In this document: piece after piece, positions 37,340-50,001 of the stretch | Layout of the letters: each line of letters begins with the position of its first letter | Position numbering within the stretch: position 1 is the first letter of the stretch | Source of the DNA: Vitrella brassicaformis | Lineage: Eukaryota; Sar; Vitrellaceae | DNA: 52,721 nucleotides | Reading direction: 5' to 3' | NCBI GenBank assembly: GCA_001179505.1 | Contig: CDMY01000498.1 | Location: forward strand, 12,215 to 64,935 | The notes under the pieces: model-generated | What the model saw: only the letters and a program-made list of their open reading frames with translations | Databases searched by the model: none | What the model was told of the DNA's origin: nothing | Translations under genes and position numbers: made by a program

Positions 37340-40300
37340 TCAAGATCCCTCAGCCCCCTCAAGCCCCGGAGGTGGTGGTGCCAGGCCGCCGCCCGACACA
37401 GTGGGCGGCGTGGAGCTTGCAAACAAGTTGTGGAACGGCCCAGGCACAGGACCACCAGCGGTGCCACCGTTCCCCCTCGCCGCATTATCTCGGTAATAGC
37501 TGCTGGGGTAGAGAGGGAACCCGCGTGCGGGCGTGTGGGGGGTGACAGAAAAGAGCGAGGGAGGCGTCAGAGGTCGGAGTGCCATTGGCTGGGGCTGGGC
37601 CTGTGGCTGTGGCTGCGGTGACGGCTGCCTGCGGTGCTGCTGGGGTGGGAGGGACGGGGTGGCTGGTGCTGGTGGTGGCCACAGAGTCGCTCCAGGCTGG
37701 AAGGCGCCCCATGACTTGTATGGCGGAAGACTGGCCGACGAAAACAGCGACACCGACCCCGCTGATGGTTTGTGAAGATGCCCGCCGCTGGTCATGGTCT
37801 GTGTCATGGCCGGTGCCATGGCCGCCCCCGTCGCCTGGTCAGCACGGCTGTCATGTCCATTCAGGGGCGGGTTGAAGCCAGCTGGGGGAAACACGGGCTG
37901 CGGCGGGCCGGGTGGGCCAGACGACAGGACGCCACGGAGGGGGTGAGATCCCTGAGGTTCCGCCATGGCGGCCTTGTTTGGGTTGCTCATGTCGGGTGGG
38001 GTGCCGTCGATTGTCCTGGCGGTGTCTCGGCTAAAGGGCCCCACAAGGCCATGTCGTGCCGAGAAGGGCCCTCCAGCAGCTGCCCCTGATGCCGATGAGG
38101 CCTTGAGCTCCTCTGCCAAGAAATGGCCACGCTCCTTCTTGAAGGAAGACGGTGGTGCTGGCACGCTGGCCAGCGTTTCGGTCGTGGAAGGGCCGACCAA
38201 CCCATTCCACACCACCCCGGCACCACCACCACCAGCAGCACCACCACCACCAGCAGCAGGGACAGGAGCAGCATCGCGCCCCTGCTGCTCCTCTCTCTCC
38301 TTGATCTCCCGTGGCTTGATGAGTGGCTGGGCGGTCTGTTGGTGTGGGTGTTGGTGTGGGTGTGGATGTCTCTGCTGTGAGGCGAAGGGGTGTGGGGGCA
38401 TTGGTGGTACGGGGACGAGGGGCGAGAGGGGTCCGTAGCTGTACTCGAGAGGGAAGAAGAGCAGGTGTGGGTGTTTCTTGGTGAGGAGGGAGTGGCACTT
38501 GTCCGTGTAGGTCAGGTAGTCCAGGTGCAGGTCCAGCCACGCCTGGGCAATGTTCTTGGGCGTCATCAGCTCGATCGGCAGCTCAGACAGGAAGGCTACC
38601 ATTATCGAGTACTGAGGCTCCTTCCGACTGCACACACACATACACACACACATGGTCTCGTCGGTGGCTGCGCAGGTGTAGTTAGTTGCCTTCTTCGCTT
38701 ACGTCTCAAACACTCGCACAAGGTACTGCGCCAACTCACGCCTGAAGGGAACAGAGACAGCACAGCACCATGAATCGACCGACTCGCCCGCTCTGTGTAT
38801 GTATGTGTCTCTGTCTGTCGACAAGCCACCCCCACCGGGGCCCTCTGTTACCTGAGGAAAGCCGTGACGGCCGGCTGGAAGCAGGCGTCGAACCTGTTCT
38901 CCAGCCACGTGAGGGGCGGCTCTTGCTTCTTGGTGCGTCTCTTTTCCTTCTTGCCGCCGTTGTCTGCCCTGCGGAAGGTGCCGTCCTCGCCCCTGACCCT
39001 GGCCTTCTTGCCGTGCTGCTTCTTGTGCGCCTTGCGCAGTATCTTGGTGGCCTCCTCGACAAACCGCTCGATCATCTCCTCGTCCCCCAACTGAGACAGA
39101 AACTTGCTGTTGTCCTCACGCCGCTTCTTCCGACCCGCACGCCGCAGATCGTCCGGGTCGATGTCCTCCAACACGAAGTCGCCGTCGTCCTCGTGGTCAC
39201 CCCTCGCCCGGGCCCTCTTCTTGCGCCTGCGCCGCTTGGCCCCCTCGTCGCTCGACAGGTCTTCCATGGCGTACAGCTGGTCGAACGTCGTGATGTCCTG
39301 ATACATGGGCGACTCGTCGTCATCGGCTCCTGGCGAGGGCGAGGGTCGCGATGGCGCCAGCGGGTGTCTCTTGACGCCAGAGAGTTCGTAGTGCGCGTCG
39401 AGGACGGTCTTCATGCGGTCTGATTTGGAGGGGCTCGACTGCTCGTTGGGGTCGAGCCCCAGCCGCCAAGCACGCTCCACACGAGCGGCCTTCCTCACCG
39501 TCGCCAAGGCCGCGATCGCCTGCAGCTCCTCCTCTGACGCACGAGATGGCGGCTCTCGCTGAGGGTGGTCACCCTTGTCAACACCCTCCATGCCGCCCTC
39601 GTCTTGCTCCTCCGTGGCATCCCCTTCTGACTTGGAGACCATCTTGGCGTCTCGAAGGTCCCCCTGCATGTCCTGCATCCTGCGGTCCTCCATGGCCACG
39701 GCCAACTCGTAGTCGCTGTTGAACGACCGCTGGCGGAACCGCACTGCATGCGCCTCCCGAACGTTGCGGATGAACCGCCCGATGCTGTCTCCCTTCATGT
39801 CGGGGGATGACGACTCGCCCCGACGAACCCTCACGAGGGGGGGCCGGGGCCTTCTCGCCTGGTCGGAGCCTTCCTCTGACTCTTCTTGATCGGCCTCGTG
39901 TGGCGGCTGTAGGTGTGTGCGTCGGGGCGGCGGGGGACACATGCGGCGGAGGATCGACAGATCTTCCTTGACGGCCGCGGGGGCGGCGTGGATGCGCCAG
40001 GGGAAGCGGCGCTTGACTCTGCGCTTCCGTCGGGTGACCATGCCTTGCTGCTGCTGCTGCTGCTGCTGGTTAAACTGCTGGCTGGAGGGGGCGGGCGAGG
40101 GGCGCTTCGACGCACCTGCGCCCTTGATTTGCTGCTTCCTGCCTGCTGGCGGGGTATGTATCCGGTAGCTGTTGTGGAGGGCGGTCTCTCCCGCCACGCC
40201 CTCGTCACCCCCACCATCATTTTTGCGAACGAAGCGGCCGTCCTTGCCGCGAACATGCCGAGACTTCCGGGGCACCTGCTGGCTCTTGGCCAGGGCAGCA

Positions 40301-42361
40301 GAGGGCAAACCATCAGGGATGCCCGGTGTGTGCGGTAGGGGGGAGAGGGTGCCCTTGCCGCCCCGGTCCCGAGTGCGCTTGAGCTCTGCCTCTCGTAGGT
40401 CCCCGATGCGGACGTCCTCTATGGGGGCCTGGCCGAGCCCCGCCTGGTCATCGCCGGTGTGTCGGTACTGCACCCACGGCCAGCCGTCATCGATGACCAG
40501 GGCGATGTACTCACCGCGGTGATCCATGACACGACCCTTCACCTGCACCGCACCGACAGATATTCAAATGACCGTGTGTGTGTCGAGTCGAGTGAGTCGA
40601 GTCGATGGGTGTGTGTGGACCGTACCTCGATGGGCGCCCCAGGGAGGAGGAACTTGATCTGTCTCATCATCTCCCGGATCTCCCGCGGCAGCCGACGCCG
40701 CACCCCGCCCTCCTGACCCCTCTTGACGCCCAACACACCACCCCCACCACCCTCCATCCCAAACGTGGGCAGGGGCGGGATCGAGAAATCCCCCTCTCTC
40801 CCCGCCCGGCCCTCGGGTGTCACTTCCATGTTCTGCGACGCCCACTCCTCCTCCGTGTTGCTGGGTGGGGGCGTCACGCCACCCCGCATCTTGCGCTTGG
40901 CGGCCGGCTGCACCTGGCTGGTGCCCAACGATGACCGCCGACCTGGTCGGGCTGTGGGGGTGGCGGGGAGCAGGGGCGTGTTGGCCTTGGAGGACGATGC
41001 AGAGGGGTCTGCCGCGCCGGCCGTGAGCGACTCTTGTGTGCCGGGGCCGGCAGGAGCAGTGCGCTTGGAACGACTGCAGGAAAGGTAGGCAGCACAGGAC
41101 AGCACAGAAGTGGTGCAGAACGGCTCCGTGTCTGTCTGCCTGCCTGTGTGCTGTGTGCTGTGTGCTGCTCTTTGCGTCTTTTACACAGGTCGTTCGCTTG
41201 CAGTGAGGTCGGCTGACCAGCCCTTGCCGAGACGAACGCAGTGAGCTGGAGCCTGCACACACACACACACACACATGGACCAGATAGATGTGTGGATGCA
41301 GTTAAATATGTCGATCTCTGGCTGTACGGTACCAAATCTCGCTTACTGACTGACCTTGAACTCAGTGGTTCGTGACCATCCGGCGAGTCTGCATGTGACG
41401 AACCGCTGGCCGCCCTCCTCGACGGTCCCCAGCACCCAACCGCTCTCTATCGTCTCTATTCCTGGCCACTTGACCTGGATCTTGGCACCTACACACATCA
41501 CATCACCCACACGCATGCCGTCCGTCCATCCATCCATCCATCCATCCATACACATGTGCCAGATGTGCCAGTGTGGTGTGAGAGTGCATCCATGGTATGG
41601 TAAGGGCAGCCTGGCATATATACATACCCGGCACAAGGATGCGTGGGTCGATAGGTTCCTCTGCAGCAGCGCCCTCAGACGCAGCTCCGGCTCGCCCTGG
41701 GCAATCACTGCCACCGTCCTGGGGCACATCCCTGTCAGTCAGGCCACACACACACACACACTCCATCTAGCTTCATTGACTGACTGACGCACATCAAATG
41801 CACACTCTTCCCCCTCGTATGCTCTGCACACACCACACACTAACCTCTGTCCGTTGAGACCATTTCCTTCGGTCGAAAGGGCGATTTCGAGCTCAGGCGA
41901 GCCCGTGTCGTCACGAGGGGGCGGCGGAGGTGGGGTGGCTGGTCGGGGTGGGGGGGCCTGTGGCGCGGCCTTGGGTGCCGGCAAAGGGTGCTTCCGCGGC
42001 CTCCCTGGTCCCCTCTTCTTGGGCGCCGCCGCTGACGCTGCCGCTGACGCCGCTGCCGATGCCGATGATGGCTTGTTCTCTTTGTTGTTCCTCTTCTGGC
42101 GCCTGTCTTGCCTCTGGATCTGCTGGGCCAGCAGGGCTGCCTGGGCTAGACGCGGATCTGAGCGAACGAGGGGAGTGGGCGAGGCCAGGCACACAGACAC
42201 AACACAACACGAGCAAGGCATCGATGAGCGTCCATGCTCTCACGATAGGATGTGATGTGGCTGGGTGTGTGGCTTGTGCGTGTGTGTGCGCGTGTGTGGG
42301 TGGACGGCTCACCTCGCGATGCAGCCGGCTTCGAGTCGGCCTGCGCTGAAGAGCCCGACAT
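37340..42361 (-). CDS. Large AT-hook chromatin-type protein with Tudor/SH3-like segments
   Basis: Not recognised to family. Exons: 42313-42361, 41793-42157, 41628-41718, 41355-41488, 41218-41252, 40626-41073, 38852-40542, 38703-38741, 37340-38627 (TGA); 1379 aa, all in phase. An AT-hook KKRGPGRPRK lies at 63-72. Two beta-rich segments resemble Tudor/Agenet-type folds: GAKIQVKWPGIETIESGWVL (from about 169) and VKGRVMDHRGEYIALVIDDG (from about 375). Then come a poly-Gln run (CTG repeat on the plus strand), long basic/acidic stretches, a helix-rich block LPIELMTPKNIAQAWLDLHL near the start of the last exon, and a Pro/His/Gly-rich tail. Nuclear chromatin role is inference. In-frame sequence continues upstream of the chosen ATG, so an extra 5' exon is possible. 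Confidence 0.68.
40046..40068. repeat. CTG/CAG trinucleotide repeat coding poly-Gln
   Basis: A run of CTG triplets on the plus strand reads as CAG codons in the minus-strand gene, giving eight consecutive Gln before GMVTRRKRR. Confidence 0.9.
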
Positions 42362-43001
42362 AATCGAATCGATGGATGCCTTGCAGAAATCGAGAGTCTC
42401 CACCCGCTCAGACAACAAACACCTGTGAAGCAGTCAGTCAAAGTCGAGAAGGGGACCCATCAGCCAGCGAAAGATGCCAACCAACACGCCATGAGACAGC
42501 CCGTCCTTGAGCACTCCCCCTCACCTCCTACAGAGCGATCCCAACCGCAGATCAGCCCAATGAACCAACCGTCCAGCAAGACGCCAGCACGGGAGTCAGA
42601 TCGTGCCGCTGTGGGTGAGATATCAGCCCGTTTCCTTCCTGTCGCCCCGGTCAGATGGGTCGCACGCGGTCTGAATGCGCCCCCTGTCACCACAAAAGCC
42701 GTGTCGGGTGGTCCACAGATCCGTCACACGGGGAAGAAGCCTTGAAAGGACGGATCTGTGCACTCTCGCAAGACAAACGCCTTTAAACACACCTGAGACG
42801 TCGGACAGGACGCTCGGTCCGACGAGATGCGCCGCTAACGTTGAGAAAAAGATCTGACATGCGAGCTTAAAGGTCGAGATTCTGGGGCCAGTCAAGCTCG
42901 CGCTGATGACGTTCCCTGGACGAGCGCTTTAAGGAGGACGTCGCCCGCCGCCACTGCTCAGATCACTCCGCCAGTACTGGCCCTCTGTCTGAACCATCAT
43001 C
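42362..43001. promoter_or_regulatory. Divergent intergenic (putative bidirectional promoter)
   Basis: 640 bp between start codons of the AT-hook gene (-) and the PH gene (+). A 3' splice-like TTCACAG just upstream of the minus start (about 42424-42430) hints that the AT-hook transcript may begin with another exon here. No defined promoter motif was identified. Confidence 0.4.
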
Positions 43002-45066
43002 ATGGCCCTGTGTATCTCTGCGTCCGGCCCTGCCTTCAGCCGCACCCCTGTGCACGTCGATGACCACTCAAAAGGCATCGTGCTGCGGCCGCTAGCCTAT
43101 GCGTCGGCAAATCCGCTCACGGCCGGCCTCCCCCTGTGTGTCACGCCCTTCACCGACGCACAGCTTGACCCCACCACAGGCGCCGCATCCGTGATTGTGT
43201 CGGATCTGCACTGCAGCAAGGGCGACAGGGAGGTGGGGTGGGTGGAGGTGACTGCGGAGGATGGAGGGGACGGCGGGATGTGCCTGCTGGAGCGGCTGGC
43301 GGGGAAGGTCGGCGAGGTGGCCTGGTCGCTTTTGCCCAAGGGGGAGGGTGACGGTGACGGTGGGATGGCTTGGGTGGTGCCTCATGTCGACAGTGACCAG
43401 GTGAGTCAGGTGGACATGGAAGGCAAAAAGAGGAATTGGCTCCCGGCGTCGTGTTGTGTGTGTGCAGGTTGTGTTGAGTGGCTACCTGTTCCACCGGCCT
43501 GCACACCCACTGGCGCACCTAAAGCGATGGTACACAACGCAAATACAACGCACCGTCCGCCCCAGCCCACCGTCCTTCGCTCTGTCTGCCTGCCTGTGTG
43601 TGAGCGTGTGTGTTTGTGTGTGTCAGGGAGGGCGGGTGTGAGGTGTGGTGGGCTGAGGTGCAAGGCGGCCGCAGCCGATCCTCAGTGCCCATGCGGCTGA
43701 GCCTGTGTCTGTACGAGGGGCCGGGCAAGGAACGGCTCGTCAAGAAGGTGCCACTCACACGGAAATCCACCGTCGCGCGACAGCAGGGCGAGGGCAATGG
43801 CAAGAGTCACACCGATGGTACGGTACGGATGGAAGACAGACCACCTCACCTCACCTGCCCACTGGCCTGGTGTGGTGTGGTGTGGTGGATGGGTGAATTG
43901 CTTCAGCGGGTAGCGGTTTGTGTCTTGGGTTGGGCCGTCGGTTTGCTGTGGATGGGCACCAGTTTGCGTGTGTGACAGCCGAGGAGGCCTCCCTGTGGCT
44001 CGCCGCCATTCAGATGGTCATCGACAAGGGATGTGCCTGTGCTAGTGAGTGAGTGAGTGAGAGAGCGAGGGAGTCAGGGAGACAGGGAGGGCAACCAGAC
44101 CAGAGCAGAGCGGTCCGGTGGTCACTGATTGTTTCGTTCGTTCTTCGATGTGGTGCGTGTGTGTGTGTGTGCGTTGTGTGTTGGCCTCATTCCTTCCCTG
44201 CTTCTTCAGGTGGTGTGTCGCTGCAAGAGGCCTTCGGAGACGTCCTCGCCCCCATGGCAAAGGAGGCAGAGACCCAGCTGCAAACACTCATGCACAGATA
44301 CGGTGAGCGACCGAACCGTAGCCAAGCCCCCCACCCCCCCCACCCCCCACACACACACCAATCGCCTCCTCTGTGTGTGTGTGTGTGTGTGTGTGTCTCC
44401 GTAGGCCTGTCCCGCCCGTTGCTGGCTCAGGTGTCACCTATTGAGCACCAGGATGCACCTCACCAGCACGGCAGCGTGCCCATGGTCATCCCCCCCGAGC
44501 TGCAGGACAAGTGCTTCGCCAAGCACCTGGCCTCACGACCCACACTCGACGATGACCAGGACGATATCCAGCAAGCACCACTAGGGCCGTCCTGTGGCCC
44601 CTCCTCCCCCTCTCTGCGGCTCAGCAACACCCTCACCTGCCTATACGACTGCCTCAATGGAGCACGCATACACACGCCCGCCGCCCCCACCCTCGCCCCC
44701 ACCCCATCTCTCTCCCTGTGTGTGTCGCCATCCACCCTAAGCGAAGATTCCATTCTCGACATGACCACCAGCTCTTTGGCATCGTCGAGGATGGTGTCTT
44801 CGGTGGCTCGCTCCCTCACCTTCTCCCTCACCAGCAGCACAAACTCCTCGCTGTCTCTGTCTCTGATCAGTGAATGTGAGGGCGAGAGGGGCAGTGGCAG
44901 GGGCAGTGGTGTGCCTGCGTGTCCCCCTAACACGGTGCGTTTGAGTGGTGACGTGAGCGATGGTGTGCTGTCTTGGGGGTCGAGTGGTGAGTGGGGCGGG
45001 TCGTTTGAGAGTGCCGTGTCCACCGTGGCCACAGAGGCTAGTGATGAGACGGTCGCATCCAAATAG
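43002..45066 (+). CDS. PH-domain protein
   Basis: Exons: 43002-43400, 43468-43529, 43627-43817, 43907-44044, 44210-44302, 44405-45066 (TAG); 514 aa, in phase. Residues about 137-258 form a pleckstrin-homology domain: SGYLFHRPAHPLAHLKRWWE for strands 1-2, CEVWWAEVQGG, PMRLSLCLYEGPGKERLVKK, then FAVDGHQFACVTAEEASLWL and AAIQMVIDKG, with the conserved Trp of the C-terminal helix. PH domains bind phosphoinositides or proteins at membranes. The first 130 residues may be another beta-rich module. The C-terminal 220 residues are Ser/Thr-rich and low complexity, a likely phosphorylation region. Lipid specificity is not readable. Confidence 0.75.
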
Positions 45067-46223
45067 ATGGGACGGGGTGAGTGACGGGGGGGGGTGAGGG
45101 GTTTTAGTTTGGTCAAGTAAATAAAGTAGTGTGGTGGTCGGCTTGTTGTCTTGGATAGGTCGGTTCGGTCGTTGTTTCCTTCTCCTTATCATCTGTGAGT
45201 GAGAGCACATAGGTAGGTAGGTTCGTTTCGTTTGGTGTGTCTTGTCTTGTGTCATTCCCGGATGCATAAGGGTGTGAGTCTGTGTGATAGATGCATTGAT
45301 TTGTTCAAATGTCATTCATGTGGGTCTGTCTGTCTGTCGGGATCGTCTGATCTGAGAGACTCCTCTGTAGCTGTAGGTGGACAAACAACATTGGATTGAT
45401 TAAACGGGTAGGTAGGGAGGGAGGGGATCGAAGAGTCAATCGGAAATCGTGTGTTGGAGCAAAACAAAAGTCAGCCAGCCAGCCGTCACAGAAGCGCTGC
45501 CCGCCCAGGTAGCATAGCAGCTGCCTGACCGGACAGACCACTGCTGGACTCTCACACTGCTATCCTTTGCTATGCACACCCCACCCCACCACACACACAC
45601 ACATCCAGTCAATCCACACATGCACTCACTGCACATAACTACGGTACAAAGGCACCTTGAGAGGCTTCCAGGATGTCCATTCTGGCAGTCATGTCATCCA
45701 TCCATGACACACATGTGTGCACATGTGATGTGATGCTATGCTGCCTGGCCTGCCCATCCTTCCTCACAGAGTACAACCTTTTTTGCTCAACACAAACAAC
45801 ACACGCACACATTCATTGACATGACATGCAGGGCACCGACTGGCTGGCTGATGGATGGAGGGATGGATGGGATGGATGCAGTGACGGACGGACGGACACG
45901 TGCAATGCAATTCATGCAGACAGACAGACATTCAGGCATCCACAGGCAGACAGGCAGACAGACAGACAGACAGACGGGGCAAAATTGCCCCCTCACCCAC
46001 CAGGCCCGCCCCCACCCCCAACCCACTCAGTGTGCCTTGGTGTCTGTGTCTTTATTCCGCCCATCCGCACCGCACCCACAGATAGGCAGACAGAAAGTCG
46101 GGGAGGACGGAGGATCGCAAGGGAGGAAGGAAGGGAGGAGGTATGCATGGATGAATGTACGAATACGCCCACCCATCCATCCATCCATCCATCCCCCCTG
46201 ACCCCTGGGCGGCATTGTACAGG
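45067..46223. other. Convergent intergenic region
   Basis: About 1.16 kb between the PH gene stop and the MORN-RING gene stop. Contains CAGA runs near 45915-45975 and CCAT near 46170-46190. No conserved coding signal was seen. Confidence 0.55.
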
Positions 46224-49011
46224 TCATACCGGTGCAGCATCGAAGTCCTCCACAGCATCGACAAAGAAGTCGTCGGCTGGCCCATTGTTGCCGTCGCCGT
46301 CATTGGCTCCGTTGCCGTTGTTGCCCCTTTGTGGTCCACCGCCCACGTGTGCTCGCGGCGGGGGAAGGTCGTCGTCGTCGTCGTCTATGTCCCAAGAGGG
46401 CGGCGGCAGACACAGCGACAAATCCAGACCAAGAGCAAACTTCTGGAGCTGCACACACACACACACACGCACACGCACACGCACACGAGAGACAGACAGA
46501 CGCCTGCCTGGGTGAGACACACAGGAAGTGACGGAGGGGAGGGGGGGTGGCCTGACTGACGGACCTTTTCGAAGAATGACGTCCGTAGGAATGCCCGAGG
46601 GTAGGGGTCTTGGCAGTAGGGGCATGGGTCGTACCTGCCGGTGGGCGACCGGCGCCGCTGGGCCGACTCCCACTTGGGCAAACACGTCGCACACAAGGGG
46701 GCGTGCCCTGCACACACAGACATACATACAGGGGACACGACGGACGCACCTCGTGTGGTGTGCGGTGTGGGCGAGGTGCCGTGTGCGCCATGGCATGCAT
46801 GGCCACTGACTGACTGACCACATGGGAAGACGAAGTGGTTTGATTCGCCGTGGAACTCCTCGTAGCAAGACATGCACGCATCCGAACAGGGGGGCAGCAC
46901 ACGCGGCTGTATTATATGACCACACACACACACACACACAGACATACAAATTGCACTGCACTGCGGGCCTCTCCTCTGTTTCCACAGTGTGGGTCAGGTC
47001 ACGTCGCGCACCTTCTGGTCGCTCCACTGCACTTGCTGGGGCGTCTCGCACCCCCTCGTTGCAATGAATCCAACCCTACACCCATATATGACACCACAAC
47101 ATAACATGTCACTCGTGTGTGTGTCTATTGCCCTTCTCCCTTTCATCTCTCCATCTGTCTGTTGCTGACCCCTTCTTCCTGTCGTCTCTGAATATGGCAG
47201 CGAGTATGGTTCCGTCATCCCGCAGCTCCCTGCCCACGCCCTCCCTTGCGAAGGTCTGGTGGTTGAACTCCCCCTCATAGTCGGGGGACGAGCTGAAGCC
47301 GCCACCCATGGCCAGCCGGGAGTATCTGCTCCCGGAGTGGATGCTGTTGTCCACCCACAGTCCCTGGATGCGCTGCTTCGAGTCCGTCAACACGCCATGC
47401 CTGTTTGTCGAAACGAAAAAGAGAGAGATGCACACATCGCCCATTGTCTGTCTGTCTGTCTGTCTGTGTGCGTCTGTCTGTGTGCGTGAGGTGAAGTGAG
47501 GTGTGTGCCGACCCGACCCGTGTCTTTGCGACTTTTTGTGTGAGCCATAGTACTGTGATCCGTCTGGGTAGAAGGTGGTGCCCTGGCCGTCCCAGTAGAT
47601 GTCATCGCCGACCTTGCGGAAGCTGCCGTGATACACCTGACCGATGCGATGCGACGCGACACCACCACACGTGGATCGGATCAGCTATCCCTCAGTTTGG
47701 TTTGTGTGTATCCTATCATGCCATCCATGTGTCTGGCCGACCATTTGTCCGTTCTTGTCGTAGTCGGCACCGCTGAGTAGGTTGCCGCCCTCCCACTCCC
47801 CTACAATGTGGCCCTCTGACCCATTCTCTATCAGCAGCTTGCCACGTCTGCACATACACACGGGCCGACGCGACAAACACCAGGTCAGTTCAGTGAACGA
47901 TCAGCCTCCCAGTCAGTGCGTTGCCTGCTCTGCTCTGCTCACCCGTGTCTGAGCATCTGCCCGTCGCCAGAGCGCACCACGGACCCCTCATAGACTCTCC
48001 TCAGCGTGGCGCCGGCGTCTCTCTTTTGCATCTCGGTGCCCTCGCCGCGCACAAACAGGTCGTTCTCGAAGGTGCCCTCGTAGGTGCAGCACCACCATGA
48101 CTCCCCCGCACCGCAGAAGTAGCGCATCATCGTGCCACGACTGCATGCATCCATCCACAAGACACATGCATGGGTCAGTCAAATCACTGCATCATTCACT
48201 AACTTTCCAATGATTGTTCAGCTGACTGGACTGACTGACCCCTGCTTGATGCCCTTTGTGAATGAGGTGTAGAAGTGGTCGCCATTGGGAAAGACCTGCG
48301 CCCCGCTGCCGCTGAAGAGACCGTCCTTGCCGAGGAACTGCAGGTCGCCCTGCACACGGTACACCTCCTGCGGCAGCGAGTCGGGCGCCAGACGCTCCAG
48401 GACGACCTCCTTGAGCACGTCGGTGTCGAATCGCAGCTGCAACTGGAGCCTGCCCTCGGGCCACGTGAACGTGGCTTGCCTGCATCCAGATATATCACAG
48501 ACAGAAGTGATTGATTCACTATTGTTGACGAGTGAGTGAGGAGGCTGATCGATCACATTGCGGGAAGTGTGTAGTGTACGGCCTTACTAACCCGTGTTTC
48601 TTGCCGTCTCTGAAGGAGCCTGTGAGAGTGGTGCCGTCCGTGTGGCACTGCTCTATGTCGTCCCTGCAAGCCACAGGACGCCATCCAGCCATCCATCCAT
48701 TGAGTCTGCGTGTGTGGCCCGAATGTCGTTTGCATCCCTTACTTACCCGTGTGGCTGGTTGTCCTTGAAGGTGCCGATCTGCACGAAGCCCGTCGTCCGA
48801 CACTTGAGCTCGCCCCTCTCACTCCTGCGCCAGGCAGGCAGTAGAATGCACACACACACACAATAAGAGATGGACAGACACATATATCCCCGTATCGCAT
48901 CTGTCAGTGTTGGCTGACATACATGTGTGGCTGTCCATCCTTCCACGGCCCCGTCCACTGGTAGCCGCACTTCATCACACCCAAACCATGACTGCAACAC
49001 AACAACACAGC

Positions 49012-49048
<37 letters not shown>

Positions 49049-49785
49049 AGAGAAGGAGAGGGAGAGAGAGAGAGAAAAAGAGAGAGAGAGATACCGACAA
49101 ACGACAGCCAGCCCATCGTTCACGCGCCTGGCTGGCGGGCTGGGCTGGCTGATGCCGGTCGCTCCCTCACCCGTTGGGCAGATCGGTCTCGAAGCAGCCT
49201 CTATATATCTCCTCCCCATCCTTGTTGAGCAATACGCCCTCGCTGAAACACAATCAAATCAATCAACACAACTTCTTGTAAACGTCTGTGTGTCGTGCTC
49301 CCTCCCTCCCTCCCTCTCAGCCAGCCAGCCAGCCAGCCAGCCACGTACCCTTCTCGCATGCCATTGCGGAAGGCGCCCCGGTAGAAGGTCATTTGGTCAA
49401 AATCCCACAGGTCGCCCGACAGGCCGTGCGGCCGGCCATAGCGCCAGCTCCCCACATAGACCCGTGAGGGCCGCAGCCCGCCCATCTGCTCCCGTCCGCC
49501 GATGCGCCATCCGGTGGGGTGCAGGTGGCCCACCTCCAAAGTGATGTCGGGCAGACCCTGCGCCTCGTGATGGCAAGGCACACACGACCCGACAGACCTG
49601 GTTGGGATGCAGTCGAAAGGACGGGTGTGGATGTGCAGGGCGGCCCGGTGGTCTGTCGAAAGGGCTGGTGGGGGACTGCTGCTGTTGCTGCCGTGGCTGC
49701 TGCTGTCGATGTCCATGCTGCAAGGCATGGGTTCATCGACGTCGGCAATGGCGGTAGGCCACTCTCCGCCAACACCGTCCATCAT
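46224..49785 (-). CDS. MORN-repeat protein with C-terminal RING finger
   Basis: Exons: 49349-49785, 49171-49242, 48923-48991, 48747-48824, 48592-48663, 48240-48479, 47943-48140, 47742-47847, 47518-47636, 47170-47400, 47012-47075, 46819-46906, 46565-46707, 46224-46448 (TGA); 713 aa, all in phase. Nine or more MORN-type units (YxGxxxxGxxHG), for example SFRDGKKHG, TFKDNQPHG and YYGSHKKSQRHG, fill the middle. The C-terminal RING has CSDACMSCYEEF, CGHAPLCATC and CPYCQ, followed by an acidic tail. MORN arrays link membranes or cytoskeleton; a RING suggests E3 ubiquitin-ligase activity, so a localised ligase is a reasonable inference. ATGs at 49785 and 49782 are the first in frame; an upstream exon cannot be excluded. 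Confidence 0.85.
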
Positions 49786-50001
49786 CGAGCGACTCACACA
49801 ATGAAAGCAGCTGACAGAGGGCACCTGCTGGGGTCGCGAAAGCTCCAAGGACGATCAAAAAACACTCTGCGAGCTCATATTGACTCTAGCTCGCCACCAA
49901 TGATCTCAGCGCGGAGAGAGGACAACATCTGTTGACTCATCTCATCCAGCTGATCTGATCTGAGCTCTCGCGGAAGTTGACCGCTGCGGTCGCATGAGCA
50001 G

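Noticed and set aside
38770-39423. 217-aa plus-strand open frame opposite the AT-hook gene
   Set aside because: Leu/Val/Arg-rich complement of a charged coding exon; it lacks splice partners.
41824-41844. A 21-nt intron in the AT-hook gene
   Set aside because: Too short for splicing, and the exon stays open and in frame through it, so it is treated as coding.
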